DNA of 64,000 nt. It comes from JAJEAO01 sp963667635 (GTDB taxonomy: Bacteria > Acidobacteriota > Vicinamibacteria > Marinacidobacterales > Marinacidobacteraceae). Shown piece after piece: positions 8,932 to 18,443 of the stretch. Where the stretch lies: NCBI GenBank assembly GCA_965232015.1, contig OZ246946.1, forward strand, positions 2,852,001 to 2,916,000. The letters run 5' to 3'. Position 1 is the first letter of the stretch. Each line of letters opens with the position of its first letter. Both the position numbers and the translations under genes were made by a program. The notes under the pieces were generated by a model. That model was given only the letters and a program-made list of their open reading frames with translations, did not search any database and was not told where the DNA came from.

Positions 8932-9218
8932 GGCAAACCTCCTCACGAGGCGAGATCATCGAACGCGACGACAACCCGAAGGTGCCGTTACGGAAGGAAA
9001 GCGCCACCAGATGCCGCCGCCTCGTGAAGGCGGCTTCAGAGAGCGCAATCCTCGGGAAAGACATGAGAGTCAAGCCCGGCAGGGTACCATAGCAAGTGGC
9101 GTTCCCGCCGATGCAGGCACTCTCACAACACCGAGACATGTCGTTTTTTCAACAGTTTATGGAGAGGAGAGCCGAAGCATCCCGGCCTCGGACGCGGTGG
9201 GCTCCGGGATTCCGGATC

Positions 9219-10607
9219 ATGCCGCCAATCCCCCGGATCGGACGGAACGCCATCGTCGCCGGGGCCGTCGCCGCCTTCGGACTCGCTGCGATCGCTGCCC
9301 CGCAGCCGCGCGGACCCGGCGCGGAGGAGGAGGCGCGTCGCGCGGTGGACGCCCTGGCCGCAGCCCTGGCGGACGACCCGGCCGACGCCGAGGGGACCCG
9401 TCGGCTCCGGGGTCTCGCTCGGGAGGCCGCGCCGACGCCCGCACTGATGGAGGCCATTCTCGCTCGAGCGGACCGGCTGGGACGCGAGGGGTGGCTCGCC
9501 GCCGGAGTCCTGCTGCGCCGCGGGCTGCGGCCGCTGGACGCGCTGGAAGCGTTCGATCGGGCCCCGGACCGCCGCGCCGCCGACCTCGAGGCGGGTCGTC
9601 TCTTCGCCGAGCTGCGCTCCCATGAACGCGCTCTCGACCTCTTCGAGCGGCATCCGGACGACCTCTCCGCGATCTACGCCCGAGCGGTGGTGCTCGCGAG
9701 GATGCGTAGGCACGACGAAGCCATGGCGCTCGTGACCGGACTGCTCGAAGCCGACCCGGTGAGCCCAGGCGCCCGCCTCCTCCGCGCCGAGCTGCTGGAC
9801 AGCACCGGACGAGCAGAGGAGGCTGCGGACGAACTGCGTCGTCTCGTGGCGGATACCGGTCCCGGCGGACCGGCGGGATCGCGCTTCGGCCGCGTTCTGG
9901 TGCAGCGGGGCCACGGGGAGGAGGCGCTGCCGATTCTGGAGGCGGTCCTGGCGCGGCAGCCGGATGACGCCGAGGCCCTCCTCGCCCTCGGTCGCGCTCA
10001 CCGGGATGCCGGTCGGCCATCGGAAGCCGAGACCGCGTTCCGGCGGGCGCTCGAGGCGGATCCGGCGCTGAACGAGGCGCGGATCGCGCTGGCCCGGCTC
10101 GTGGCGCGGGAGGGGCGGCGGGAGGAGGCGCAACCGCTCTTCGCCGGGTTCGAGCGGCGCGCGGCGGTGGAGGACGAGTCGGGCCGCCTTCTGGGGGCGG
10201 CGGAGCTGCGGCCGGAGGAGTTCGGCCCGGCGCGGGCGTTCGTGCTGCACGCGCTGAGAAGCGCGGACTTCCCCCTCGCGCTGCGGGGGGCCCAGCGGTT
10301 CCTGGTGGAGTTTCCCGAGCAGCCCGAGCGCCACCTGCTCCTGGCGCGGGTGTTCGTCGAAGGGGGGCGGTTGCCCGACGCGCAGCGCGTGCTCGATCGG
10401 GCGCTGGACCGCTTCGCCGGCGATGAAACCGCGACCCGCCGGCTGGAGGCGGCGCTTGATGCGCTCGCCCGTCGGCAGCGTCCCGAGGGCGGCTATTCCC
10501 CGGTCTCGTCCGTCGGCAGGGTCCCGCGGGCGGCCTCGAGCTGGGCGCGCACCGCGTCGGGGGCGGTCCCGCCGGTGACGGCGCGCCGCGCGGCGGAGGC
10601 GCGGTAG
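9219..10607 (+). CDS. Exported tetratricopeptide-repeat protein
   Basis: I chose the ATG at 9219 (462 residues) because a signal-anchor-like segment follows at once (residues 7-24, around IVAGAVAAFGLAAIAAP). GTG 9096 and ATG 9138 are also in frame. The rest is alanine/leucine/arginine-rich helical repeat. Recognisable TPR units include LLALGRAHRDAGRPSEAETAF and the neighbouring EALPILEAVLARQPDDAEA, roughly at residues 180-300. TPR proteins are scaffolds and no enzyme domain is seen. The last 115 bases overlap the 3' end of argH on the other strand, and the last 38 or so residues are low-complexity. The functional end may therefore be earlier, although no in-frame stop occurs before 10607. Confidence 0.75.
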   Translation: MPPIPRIGRNAIVAGAVAAFGLAAIAAPQPRGPGAEEEARRAVDALAAALADDPADAEGTRRLRGLAREAAPTPALMEAILARADRLGREGWLAAGVLLRRGLRPLDALEAFDRAPDRRAADLEAGRLFAELRSHERALDLFERHPDDLSAIYARAVVLARMRRHDEAMALVTGLLEADPVSPGARLLRAELLDSTGRAEEAADELRRLVADTGPGGPAGSRFGRVLVQRGHGEEALPILEAVLARQPDDAEALLALGRAHRDAGRPSEAETAFRRALEADPALNEARIALARLVAREGRREEAQPLFAGFERRAAVEDESGRLLGAAELRPEEFGPARAFVLHALRSADFPLALRGAQRFLVEFPEQPERHLLLARVFVEGGRLPDAQRVLDRALDRFAGDETATRRLEAALDALARRQRPEGGYSPVSSVGRVPRAASSWARTASGAVPPVTARRAAEAR

Positions 10608-11875
10608 TCCCAGACTTCGGCCACATCCTCCGCGAACGCGGGGGAAAACCGGCGCAGCTCGTCGAGCGACAGCTCGGGCGGAGTCACGCCCTCCCGTTCG
10701 CAGTGGGCGAACACCTGCCCGGCCACATCGTGAGCATCCCGGAACGGGAGACCGCGAGCGACAAGGTACTCGGCGAGGTCGGTGGCGAGGAGATCGTGCG
10801 ACAGCGCCTCCCGCATCCGGTCGGGGCGAACCTTCATCGTCGCGATCGCGCCCTCGGCGACCGGCAGTGCGAGGAGGAGCGTCTCGAGGGTGTCGAAGCA
10901 GGGCTCCTTGTCCTCCTGCAGGTCGCGCTGATAGCCGGAGGCGAGGCCCTTCCCGACCGTGAGGAGCGTCACCAGATTCCCGGTGAGCCGGCCCGCCTTC
11001 CCCCGGATCAGCTCGAAGCCGTCCGGGTTCCGCTTCTGCGGCATCAGGCTGGAGCCGGTGGACCAGGCGTCGTCGAGCCGGACGAACCCGAACTCGGCGG
11101 TGGACCACAGCACCATGTCCTCGGCGAGGCGCGACAGGTGAACGCCGAGGATCGCCGCGGCGGCGAGGAACTCCATGGCGTAGTCGCGGGTTCCGACCGC
11201 GTCCACGCTGTTCTCGAGCACTGCGGAGAGGCCGAGATCGTCGGCGAGCGCCGCCCGGTCCACCGGATAGGGATTCCCGGCGAGGGCGCCCGCTCCCATC
11301 GGCGACCAGGCGGCGCGGCCCCTGGCGGCGAGCAGTCGGTCGCGGTCGCGGGTGAGCGGCCAGAAGTGCGCCATGAGCAGTTGGGCGAAGACCACCGGCT
11401 GGGCCCGCTGCGTGTGGGTGTAACCGGGGACCAGCGTCTCCACATGCTCCGAGGCCCGGCCGAGGAGCGCACGGCGGAGGCGTTCGACCGCCGTGACGAC
11501 CTCCCCGATCGCGTCAGCGAGATACAACCGGAACCCGGTCTGCGAGAGGTCGTTGCGGCTGCGCCCGGTGGGGAGTTTCCGGGCGAGTTCGCCGATCTCC
11601 TCGCCGAGCATCCGCTCGACGGTGGTGTGGATGTCCTCGTCGTCGAGCGGCGGAGGCGGGTCGGCGGCGAGCGCCGCGCCCACGCGGTCGAGACCGGCGA
11701 CCATCCGGTCGCGCTCGGCATCCGTCAGGACTCCGGCGGCGGCGAGCGCCGCGGCGTAGGCCCGGTTCACCCGGACCTCCTCGGCGTGGAGGCGGCGGTC
11801 GAAGGCGATGGACTCGCCCAGCCGGTCGAGGGCGCCGGCGGGCGGCGCGGCGAACCGCCCGCCCCACAGCTTCAC
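10493..11875 (-). CDS. argH: Argininosuccinate lyase
   Basis: This 460-residue enzyme starts at GTG 11875 (first residues read KLWGGRF, the classic ArgH start), ten bases after the argG stop. It splits argininosuccinate into arginine and fumarate, the last step of arginine synthesis. The family signature GSSLMPQKRNP is intact at about residues 276-286, with the substrate motifs GRSRNDLSQT (about 107) and TRAQP-like HTQRAQPVVF (about 156). Length is normal for the family. It is co-transcribed with argG. The 3' end overlaps the TPR gene on the opposite strand by 115 bases. Confidence 0.97.
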   Translation of the reverse strand: MKLWGGRFAAPPAGALDRLGESIAFDRRLHAEEVRVNRAYAAALAAAGVLTDAERDRMVAGLDRVGAALAADPPPPLDDEDIHTTVERMLGEEIGELARKLPTGRSRNDLSQTGFRLYLADAIGEVVTAVERLRRALLGRASEHVETLVPGYTHTQRAQPVVFAQLLMAHFWPLTRDRDRLLAARGRAAWSPMGAGALAGNPYPVDRAALADDLGLSAVLENSVDAVGTRDYAMEFLAAAAILGVHLSRLAEDMVLWSTAEFGFVRLDDAWSTGSSLMPQKRNPDGFELIRGKAGRLTGNLVTLLTVGKGLASGYQRDLQEDKEPCFDTLETLLLALPVAEGAIATMKVRPDRMREALSHDLLATDLAEYLVARGLPFRDAHDVAGQVFAHCEREGVTPPELSLDELRRFSPAFAEDVAEVWDYRASAARRAVTGGTAPDAVRAQLEAARGTLPTDETGE

Positions 11876-11885
11876 GGCCCGCCCC

Positions 11886-13085
11886 TCACTTCCCGCTCCG
11901 GGAGAGATGGCGGATGCGTTCGGGGAGACCGAAGAGCCGAATGAAGCCCTCGGCGTCGGACTGGCGGTACACCTCGTCCTCCCCGAAGGTGGCGAAGTCC
12001 TCCCGGTAGAGGCTGTTCGGGCTCCGCCGGCCGACCGCCTGCGCCGTCCCCCGGTGGAGCCGCACCCGCACGTCGCCGCTCGTGTTCCGGTGGACCTCGG
12101 CGAAGAACGCATCGAGCGCTTCCCGGAGCGCCGAGAACCACTTCCCGTCGTACACCAGTTCGGCGTAGCGCAGCGACACGCCGGCGGCGAAGTGGGAGGT
12201 GGCGCGGTCGAGGCAGAGGCTCGCCAGCGCCTCCCGGGCCTCGTGGAGGATCGTGCCGCCGGGCGTTTCGTAAACCCCCCGCGACTTCATCCCGACGAGC
12301 CGGTTCTCCACGATGTCCACCCGGCCCACGCCGTGGGCGCCCCCGCGACGGTTCAACTCGGCGAGGAGCAGTGCGGGCTCGAGAGCCTCACTGTCCACCG
12401 CGACCGGGATCCCGGCCTGGAACGAAACCTCGACGGTCTCGGCGGGGAGCGATACATCCTGCGGGTCGTCGCTCATCCGGAACAGGCCCTTCCGAGGCGC
12501 ATTCCAGGGGTCTTCCAGATCCTCGCCCTCGTGGCTGAGATGGAACAGGTTCCGGTCCCGACTGTAGAGATCGGAGCGGCTCTGCTCGACCGGAACATCG
12601 TGGCGGGCGGCGTACGCGAGGGCGTCCTCCCGCGAGCGGATGTCCCACCGGCGCCACGGCGCGATGACCTCCAGCCCGGGCGCGAGGGCGTGGAAGGCGA
12701 GCTCGAACCGGACCTGATCGTTCCCCTTCCCGGTGCAGCCGTGGGCGACCGCGTCGGCGCCCTCGCGGAGCGCGATCTCGACCTGTCGCTTCGCGATGAC
12801 GGGGCGGGCGAGGGAGGTCCCGAGCAGGTAGCGGCCTTCGTACACCGCGGCGGCCCGCACCGCCGGGAACACGTAGTCGCGGACGAACTCGTCGCGGAGA
12901 TCCTCCACGAAGACGGCGGAGGCGCCGGAGGCGATGGCCTTGGTGGAGGCGGCTTCGAGGTCTTCGTCCTGACCCACGTCCGCGATCACGGCGAGGACGT
13001 CGCTGTCGTAGCGCTCCTTCAGCCACGGGATGGCGCAGGACGTGTCGAGACCGCCGGAATAGGCGAGTGCGATGCGATTCGGCAT
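11886..13085 (-). CDS. argG: Argininosuccinate synthase
   Basis: This 399-residue enzyme joins citrulline and aspartate with ATP to form argininosuccinate in the cytoplasm. The N-terminal pyrophosphatase-type ATP loop AYSGGLDTS is intact at residues 8-16. The citrulline/aspartate motifs HGCTGKGNDQVRFE (about 113-126) and SRDRNLFHLSHEGE (about 173-186) are present. Length matches the family. It is the first gene of an argG-argH pair, with a ten-base gap to argH. Other arginine genes are not in the window. The start ATG at 13085 lies about 140 bases from the chosen start of the divergent rhomboid gene, so a shared bidirectional promoter is possible. Confidence 0.97.
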   Translation of the reverse strand: MPNRIALAYSGGLDTSCAIPWLKERYDSDVLAVIADVGQDEDLEAASTKAIASGASAVFVEDLRDEFVRDYVFPAVRAAAVYEGRYLLGTSLARPVIAKRQVEIALREGADAVAHGCTGKGNDQVRFELAFHALAPGLEVIAPWRRWDIRSREDALAYAARHDVPVEQSRSDLYSRDRNLFHLSHEGEDLEDPWNAPRKGLFRMSDDPQDVSLPAETVEVSFQAGIPVAVDSEALEPALLLAELNRRGGAHGVGRVDIVENRLVGMKSRGVYETPGGTILHEAREALASLCLDRATSHFAAGVSLRYAELVYDGKWFSALREALDAFFAEVHRNTSGDVRVRLHRGTAQAVGRRSPNSLYREDFATFGEDEVYRQSDAEGFIRLFGLPERIRHLSRSGK

Positions 13086-13225
13086 GAGGCGGCGCGCAGA
13101 ATACCCGTCTCGCCGTGCGCTGGATCCGAAACCGCCGAAGACGAAGGGCCGCCGGCCGCCGGCTCGGGCGCCGAAGGGGCGCCGGCCGATTCGACCGGAC
13201 CGGGGACCGCCGGGGACCCACGGTG

Positions 13226-14116
13226 GAGCGCCCGGCGGATTCAGGAGACGACCGCGGCGTCCTGTTCCCGGAGGAGGAAGAGTTCGAATACGACGATCCG
13301 GATGAGGCGGCGTGGCTCGCCGGCGAGGACGAAGGCGACTGGGACGAGGATGACTTCACCCAGGCGGGCGGCTCCGATCTCGGCCTGGCGCGCGCCGGAC
13401 CTGGCTGGGCCCGCGGACCCGAGCTCGCGGCGGAAGCGTTCGCGTCCGATCCCTCGGCCTGGGGCGGCGGTCTCCGGGGACTTCCGGTCGTCGAGACCCT
13501 GCTCTCCAGAAAGCCGCGGCAGGGCGCGGTGGCGGCCGTGGGGTGGACGCTCGGGGTCCTGGTGGCGATCTCCTCGCTCTACTGGTGGGGTCCGCGGGAG
13601 CTCGCCGACGCCCTCCCGGCGAGCGGGGAGACGGTGTTCGTCCGGGGCGAGACCTGGCGCCTCTTCACCGCGATGGGAGCGCACGCCGACGGGATCCATC
13701 TGCTCTCGAACACGGTGTTCCTGAGCTGTTTCATCTACTTCAGCTACGGCGCCTTCGGGCCCACGCTCTTCCCGTGGACCGCGGTCCCGGTGGCGGCGCT
13801 GTCGCTCGCCGTCACACTCGAGGGCTACGCGCCGAACATCCGGATCGTGGGGGCATCGGGGCTCCTCTACCTGCTCGCGGGGACGTGGCTCACGCTCTAC
13901 GTGCTGGTCGAGCGGCGGCTCACGATCCCGAAGCGGCTGCTGCGGGCCGTCGGCGTTTTCCTCGTCGTTCTGGTCCCGACTTCGATCGAGCCGGAGGTGA
14001 GCTACCGGGCCCACGGAATCGGGTTCTTCTTCGGGATCTGCCTGGCGCTCGCCTACTTCCTCGCGCGACGAGAGACGATCCGGGGGGCCGAACGGCGCGG
14101 CGCGCCCGAGGAGTGA
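13226..14116 (+). CDS. Rhomboid family intramembrane serine protease
   Basis: Starting at GTG 13226 gives 296 residues. The frame is open back to a GTG at 13115, but that extra part is a run of arginines that looks non-coding. A very acidic cytosolic region (about residues 14-45) is followed by at least six membrane segments. Rhomboid motifs are present: WRLFTAMGAHADGIHLLSN with the oxyanion His/Asn (H158, N162), the catalytic serine in GASGLLYLLAG (S212), and the catalytic histidine in RAHGIGFFFGI (H263). The enzyme cuts transmembrane helices within the inner membrane; its substrate is unknown. It is divergent from argG and has no obvious operon partner. Confidence 0.88.
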   Translation, partial: ERPADSGDDRGVLFPEEEEFEYDDPDEAAWLAGEDEGDWDEDDFTQAGGSDLGLARAGPGWARGPELAAEAFASDPSAWGGGLRGLPVVETLLSRKPRQGAVAAVGWTLGVLVAISSLYWWGPRELADALPASGETVFVRGETWRLFTAMGAHADGIHLLSNTVFLSCFIYFSYGAFGPTLFPWTAVPVAALSLAVTLEGYAPNIRIVGASGLLYLLAGTWLTLYVLVERRLTIPKRLLRAVGVFLVVLVPTSIEPEVSYRAHGIGFFFGICLALAYFLARRETIRGAERRGAPEE

Positions 14117-14135
14117 GGTACGGGGGCCGCGCGGC

Positions 14136-14837
14136 TCACCCGCGGCGCCGGCTGGCGAGCGCCGCGGTGCGCTCCGCGACCTTGGTGTAGAGGCGCGCCA
14201 GACTGCCTCGCAGCACCGGGTCGCTGCGGAACGCCGCCGCGGCCCGAACCGTCGGGAGCAGGGAACCCCCGCCGGACGGGGCATCGGAGGGTTGGCCCAG
14301 CAGCCGCTCGAGTTCGTCCAGCGCCAGAACCGGCCCGTTCGTCTGCTCCGCGGCCCGCCACGGCCGGACGATCTCGGCCAGCAGCGCGTCCGGGTCGCCA
14401 CCTCGAAACCGCAGCAGCCGGAGCGGGTCCTCCGCGAACCAGGACGCCACCAGGGCGCAGCCGGCCGCCCGGAGGTCGGTCGAGGCATCTTCGGGATCCA
14501 CGCGGAACCGCGACGGCGCCGGGATCAGGCGGACTCCGGCCCGGGCGAGCTCGGAGCGCGCTGCGCGCGGCAGGTAGCCGGCGTGGAGCGCGGCCGGATA
14601 GAGCGCCGTCTCGGTGAACACCCGACAAAACGCCGCCCAGTGGCGAGATCGGAGGCGAGGGGTGCGAAAGCCGATGCGCCGGGGACGGAAGCCCCGACCC
14701 TCGACCAGCGCGGTGGCTACCTCGGGGACCACGTGAACCGAGCCCCGCGCCGTGGCCTCGGCGGCCCCGGGGACGACCCGCATGAAGTCGGCAGCCCACC
14801 ACGCCGCGCCCGGGTCGGCCCCGCCAGTCCTCGTCAC
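14136..14837 (-). CDS. Unknown protein translationally coupled to the SNF2 helicase
   Basis: The start GTG at 14837 overlaps the helicase stop TGA in the four-base GTGA arrangement, so this 233-residue protein is almost certainly made together with the helicase. It is soluble, rich in Arg, Ala and Trp, with no signal peptide, membrane segment or recognisable catalytic motif. Bacterial SNF2 helicases of this type often have a neighbouring SWIM zinc-finger protein, but the CxCx(n)CxH SWIM signature is absent here (only three scattered cysteines). It may be an adaptor that replaces the SWIM partner. I do not recognise the family. Confidence 0.8.
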   Translation of the reverse strand: MTRTGGADPGAAWWAADFMRVVPGAAEATARGSVHVVPEVATALVEGRGFRPRRIGFRTPRLRSRHWAAFCRVFTETALYPAALHAGYLPRAARSELARAGVRLIPAPSRFRVDPEDASTDLRAAGCALVASWFAEDPLRLLRFRGGDPDALLAEIVRPWRAAEQTNGPVLALDELERLLGQPSDAPSGGGSLLPTVRAAAAFRSDPVLRGSLARLYTKVAERTAALASRRRG

Positions 14838-17800
14838 GGGGCGACCGCGTCGGCGCCGAGCGACAGGACATCGCGAAGCGCTTCGCCGGAAAGCGATGTG
14901 AGCCAGGCTTCGCCGGATCCGATCACCGACTCGGCGAGCGCCGACTTGCGCTCGAGGAGGTTCTCGATCCGCTCTTCCAGCGTGCCGGTGCACAGGAACT
15001 TGTGGACCAGCACCCGGCGCTGCTGTCCGATCCGGAACGCGCGGTCGGTGGCCTGATTCTCGACCGCCGGGTTCCACCACCGATCGTAGTGGACGACGTG
15101 GGTGGCGCGGGTGAGATTCAGGCCGTAGCCGCCGGTCTTGAGCGACAGGACGAGGAACGGCGGCGCGTCCTCCGCGCTCTGGAACCGGGTCACGATGCGG
15201 TCCCGTTCCGGCGTCGGCACGCCCCCGTGGAGCACCGGGACCTCGACGCCGAACGCAGCGGCGAGATGGGGGCCGAGGAGCCTGGCCATCTCGGCGAACT
15301 GGGTGAACACGAGAGCGCGCTCCCCCTGCTGGAGCACCTCGCTGAGGATCTCCTCGAGCCGGGTCAGCTTGCCGGAGCGGCCGCGCATCGCGCCGCCGGC
15401 GCCGAGGAAGTTCTCGGGGTGGTTGCAGATCTGCTTGAGTCGGGTGAGCGTGCGCAGGATCTCGCCGCGTCGGGCGAAGCCGGCGTGGCGACCGATGCGC
15501 TCGAGGCAGGAATCCACCGCCGCCTGATAGAGCGAGGCCTGCTCTGGCGTCAGATTGCAGTAAACGCGGGCCTGGTGCTTCTCCGGAAGATCCCGGAGCA
15601 CCCGCGGGTCCGTCTTGAGACGCCTCAGCATGAACGGCCGGATGAGCCGTCGGAGCTGAGCCGTCGCCTCCGGGTCGCCGGCGCCCTCGACCGCGACCGC
15701 GAACGCCCGGCGGAAGGTCCGCTGCGGTCCCAGAAGGCCCGGGTTCAGGACTTCCATGATGGACCACAGATCGGTAAGCCGGTTTTCGATGGGGGTCCCG
15801 GTGAGGGCGAACCGGACGGGAGCGCCCAGCCGCCGCACCGCCCGCGTCTGCTTCGCCCCCGGGTTCTTCAGGTTCTGCGCCTCATCCACGATGAGACCGC
15901 CCCAGTCCACGAGCTGGAGCTCCGCGAGGTCCCGATGGACGATCCCGAACGAGCAGACGATGAGGTCGCTCGAAGCCAGGGCCGCATCGAATCCGGCGGA
16001 GCGCGACCGCCCGGGGCCGTGGCGCACGTGGAGCCGCAGCGACGGAGCGAACCGCTCCGCCTCCTTGCGCCAATTCGAGATGATCGAGTTCGGACACACC
16101 AGCAGCCACGGACGGGTGAGTCGCCCGGCCTCCTGTTCGCCCAGCAGGAAACTGAGCGCCTGGCACGTCTTGCCGAGGCCCATGTCGTCGGCGAGGCAGC
16201 CCCCGAGCCCGTGGTCGGCGAGCAGCCGGAGCCACGAGTACCCCACCCGCTGGTAGGGGCGGAGTTCGGTCCGCAGCCCGCGCGGCGGATCGAGAGGGCC
16301 GAGCCGCTCCGCACCCGCCTCGAGCGCCTGGAACAGGGCGCCGATCCATTCCTCTCCCTCGATCCGCGCCAGCACGGCCGCCTCGTCGGACTCGAACAGA
16401 TCCCCGGTCGCCGTCTCGCCCTGCAGTCTCTCGCGCAGCGCGTCGCGAAGCACCGGGCTACTGCCGGTGTGGGCGCGACGCCGCGCCGCCTCGTTGAACA
16501 GCCGGTTCACGGCGTCGGAGTCCACTTCCACCCACCCCTCGGTGGCCCGGACCAGCCGGCGGCCCCGGGTCAGCCGGCGGAACTCGTCGAGGCTCCACGA
16601 CTCGTCCCCGATCACGACGCGCCAGTCGTAGTCCACGAGCGCGTCGAGGCCAAGGCCGTCCGGCGCCGGCGGCCCGGCGGACGAACGCGCCCCCTTCCGT
16701 GCGGGCGGCGCCGAACGGCGGGTGGAAGCGAGCGGACGCACGGTGAGCTGCAGCGAGGGGCGACGCCGATGCCCGCGGGCGAGCGTCGGCGGAACCTGGA
16801 CCGCGAAGCCGGCCCGAAGGAGAGCCTCCCGACCGGCATGGAGGAAGCCGAACGCTTCGGCCTGGGAGAGACCGACGACATCGGGTGTCGGCGCGCCCAG
16901 ACCCCGCTCGAGCTCCGGGACGATGCGCGCGGCGCGGCCGAGACAGGCGAGGACCGGCACCGCCGGATCCGCGACGCCGAAGCGCCGGATGTTCTCCGCC
17001 GGATCCCGGGCGTCCCACACCTCCGAGAGGAGGGGCGACGAAGCCTCGATCGCCTCGCCGGAGGGGCGGGGATCCTCGACGAGCCCGAATCGGACCGACC
17101 AGGCCTCGGGGCTCTCCGGGTCCACCCCGTCGGCGGGGGGCTCGAGGGTGAGGGCGAGGCGAACCGAACCGAAGGGGCACGCCGCCGGGAACCGGGCCTT
17201 CGGAGAGATGGCGGCCTGGATCCGGCGGTGCGCGGTGGGCGCCGGGCTCGGAAAGCCGTCCGACGCGCCCGCGAACAGGTCGTCGAGGACGCGTTCGACG
17301 AGTTCGACGCCGGGGCCGTCGGAGGGCGGCGGCGCGGAGGGCCAGCCCAGTCGGCGGCCGGCGTCCCGGATCACACTGTCCCCGACGGCGCCGAGGAAGT
17401 CGCGGATCGCCGGTTCGGGATCGAGCCGGTCGAGGGCCCGGGGGGGGACCGAGAGTCGAAGGGCGTCCAGTTCGGCGGGCGCGGCGAGAAGGTCCACCTG
17501 CCACCGGGTACCGGTGCGAGGACCGTCCCGGTCCAGGGTCGGCCGGAAGCGGCCCTGTTTCAGCAGGTCGAGCAGGAACCGGTTGGCGAGCATCCAGAAG
17601 CGCAGCGAGGAAGCGCCGTGGTCCGCTCCCGCCCCGCCGGCGGCGCGGGCCGCCCCGAGCGCCACCGCCGCCTGCAGCGGAGGGAGCGCCAGCCCGGGAA
17701 CGACCGAGCCGTTCACCGCGACTTCGGCGGCCGACGCCTCGGGACGCGCGCCGGGCCAACGGTCGCCCGCCCGATCCACCACCCAGCGGGCCACGTCAGC

Positions 17801-17860
17801 GGCCGGTCGAGAGGGCGCCCACAGGTGCAGCCGGCCAGATGGCGTGAGCGTGGCTTCCAC
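14834..17860 (-). CDS. SNF2-family DEAD/DEAH helicase with SNF2-associated N-terminal region
   Basis: This 1008-residue protein has a long N-terminal half including the bacterial SNF2-associated domain (about residues 400-530, around DYDWRVVIGDESWSL). The ATPase core follows, with motif I at about 556 (DDMGLGKT), DEAQ box at about 656 (VDEAQNLKN), ALTGTPIEN, and a C-terminal helicase domain ending in the arginine-finger motif VI (QATDRAFRIGQQRRV). SNF2 enzymes translocate on double-stranded DNA and displace or remodel bound protein. Bacterial versions are linked to transcription recycling or anti-phage defence. It heads a two-gene unit with the unknown 233-residue protein. The 196 bases upstream, to the VapC-like gene, hold nothing I recognise. 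Confidence 0.95.
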   Translation of the reverse strand: MEATLTPSGRLHLWAPSRPAADVARWVVDRAGDRWPGARPEASAAEVAVNGSVVPGLALPPLQAAVALGAARAAGGAGADHGASSLRFWMLANRFLLDLLKQGRFRPTLDRDGPRTGTRWQVDLLAAPAELDALRLSVPPRALDRLDPEPAIRDFLGAVGDSVIRDAGRRLGWPSAPPPSDGPGVELVERVLDDLFAGASDGFPSPAPTAHRRIQAAISPKARFPAACPFGSVRLALTLEPPADGVDPESPEAWSVRFGLVEDPRPSGEAIEASSPLLSEVWDARDPAENIRRFGVADPAVPVLACLGRAARIVPELERGLGAPTPDVVGLSQAEAFGFLHAGREALLRAGFAVQVPPTLARGHRRRPSLQLTVRPLASTRRSAPPARKGARSSAGPPAPDGLGLDALVDYDWRVVIGDESWSLDEFRRLTRGRRLVRATEGWVEVDSDAVNRLFNEAARRRAHTGSSPVLRDALRERLQGETATGDLFESDEAAVLARIEGEEWIGALFQALEAGAERLGPLDPPRGLRTELRPYQRVGYSWLRLLADHGLGGCLADDMGLGKTCQALSFLLGEQEAGRLTRPWLLVCPNSIISNWRKEAERFAPSLRLHVRHGPGRSRSAGFDAALASSDLIVCSFGIVHRDLAELQLVDWGGLIVDEAQNLKNPGAKQTRAVRRLGAPVRFALTGTPIENRLTDLWSIMEVLNPGLLGPQRTFRRAFAVAVEGAGDPEATAQLRRLIRPFMLRRLKTDPRVLRDLPEKHQARVYCNLTPEQASLYQAAVDSCLERIGRHAGFARRGEILRTLTRLKQICNHPENFLGAGGAMRGRSGKLTRLEEILSEVLQQGERALVFTQFAEMARLLGPHLAAAFGVEVPVLHGGVPTPERDRIVTRFQSAEDAPPFLVLSLKTGGYGLNLTRATHVVHYDRWWNPAVENQATDRAFRIGQQRRVLVHKFLCTGTLEERIENLLERKSALAESVIGSGEAWLTSLSGEALRDVLSLGADAVAP

Positions 17861-18056
17861 GGACGGAGGGGGGGCGGGGTCAGGCAGAATCGGCCAGTCT
17901 AAGCGAGCCGAGCCCAGCGGAGGCGGGGCGCAAAACGTGGTAGGCGGCAGCGCCCTGCAACACGGCCCCCGACCGGACCCGAAGCTCGGGCCCCCGCGGA
18001 GCGGAGACGGCCCCGGCCAGCGGCGCGGGCGGCGAGCCCGGCCCCCATCGGGAGAA

Positions 18057-18443
18057 CTAGGCCTCCGGGGGGCGATAGAGCTGAAGGCCCGGGATATCTG
18101 CGAAGTCCGATTCGTTCAGCGTCCACAGCCGTGCGCCCATCACCAGGGCGCACGATGCGATCGCCAGGTCGATCTCCCGACCGCGAGGGCGGCGGACAGC
18201 CCGGTAGAGGTCCGCCGCGACCATCGCTTCGTCCGCGCCGAAGGTCAAAGCGCCCTCCCGCGGAAACAGCACCCGCTGGATGGCGAGCTCCCGAGCTCCC
18301 CGGGGACCCCGCCACCACTCGTAAAGAACGAGCGCCGGCACGCTCACGGAGTCACCCGACTCCAGGAGCTCGAGGAGCGGCCCCTGCAGGCCCTCCCGCT
18401 GACGCAGATGCGCGACCAGAACCGATGTGTCCAGGACCGTCAT
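18057..18443 (-). CDS. VapC-like PIN domain ribonuclease toxin
   Basis: This 128-residue PIN protein has the acidic residues of the family in order: D5 (LDTSVL), E42 (LVLYEWWRG), D92 (REIDLAIAS) and D113 (NESDFADIPG). PIN toxins cut tRNA or rRNA in the cytoplasm when the antitoxin is degraded. The start ATG overlaps the stop of the upstream antitoxin by four bases, the usual VapBC organisation. Length is normal. The RNA target cannot be read from the sequence. Confidence 0.88.
   Translation of the reverse strand: MTVLDTSVLVAHLRQREGLQGPLLELLESGDSVSVPALVLYEWWRGPRGARELAIQRVLFPREGALTFGADEAMVAADLYRAVRRPRGREIDLAIASCALVMGARLWTLNESDFADIPGLQLYRPPEA

Noticed and set aside
5569..9027. A plus-strand open frame of over 1100 codons antisense to the TonB receptor
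   Set aside because: It is an Arg/Val/Glu-rich shadow typical of high-GC DNA, crosses the 67-bp repeats, and the opposite strand encodes a textbook TonB receptor with signal peptide and ribosome site.
13115..13225. Coding N-terminal extension of the rhomboid protein
   Set aside because: The translated stretch is almost only Arg, Gly and Ala and has no similarity to a targeting sequence; the GTG at 13226 gives a more natural start, though the longer form cannot be excluded.
14136..14837. SWIM zinc-finger partner of the SNF2 helicase
   Set aside because: The CxCx(n)CxH motif is missing and the few cysteines are scattered.
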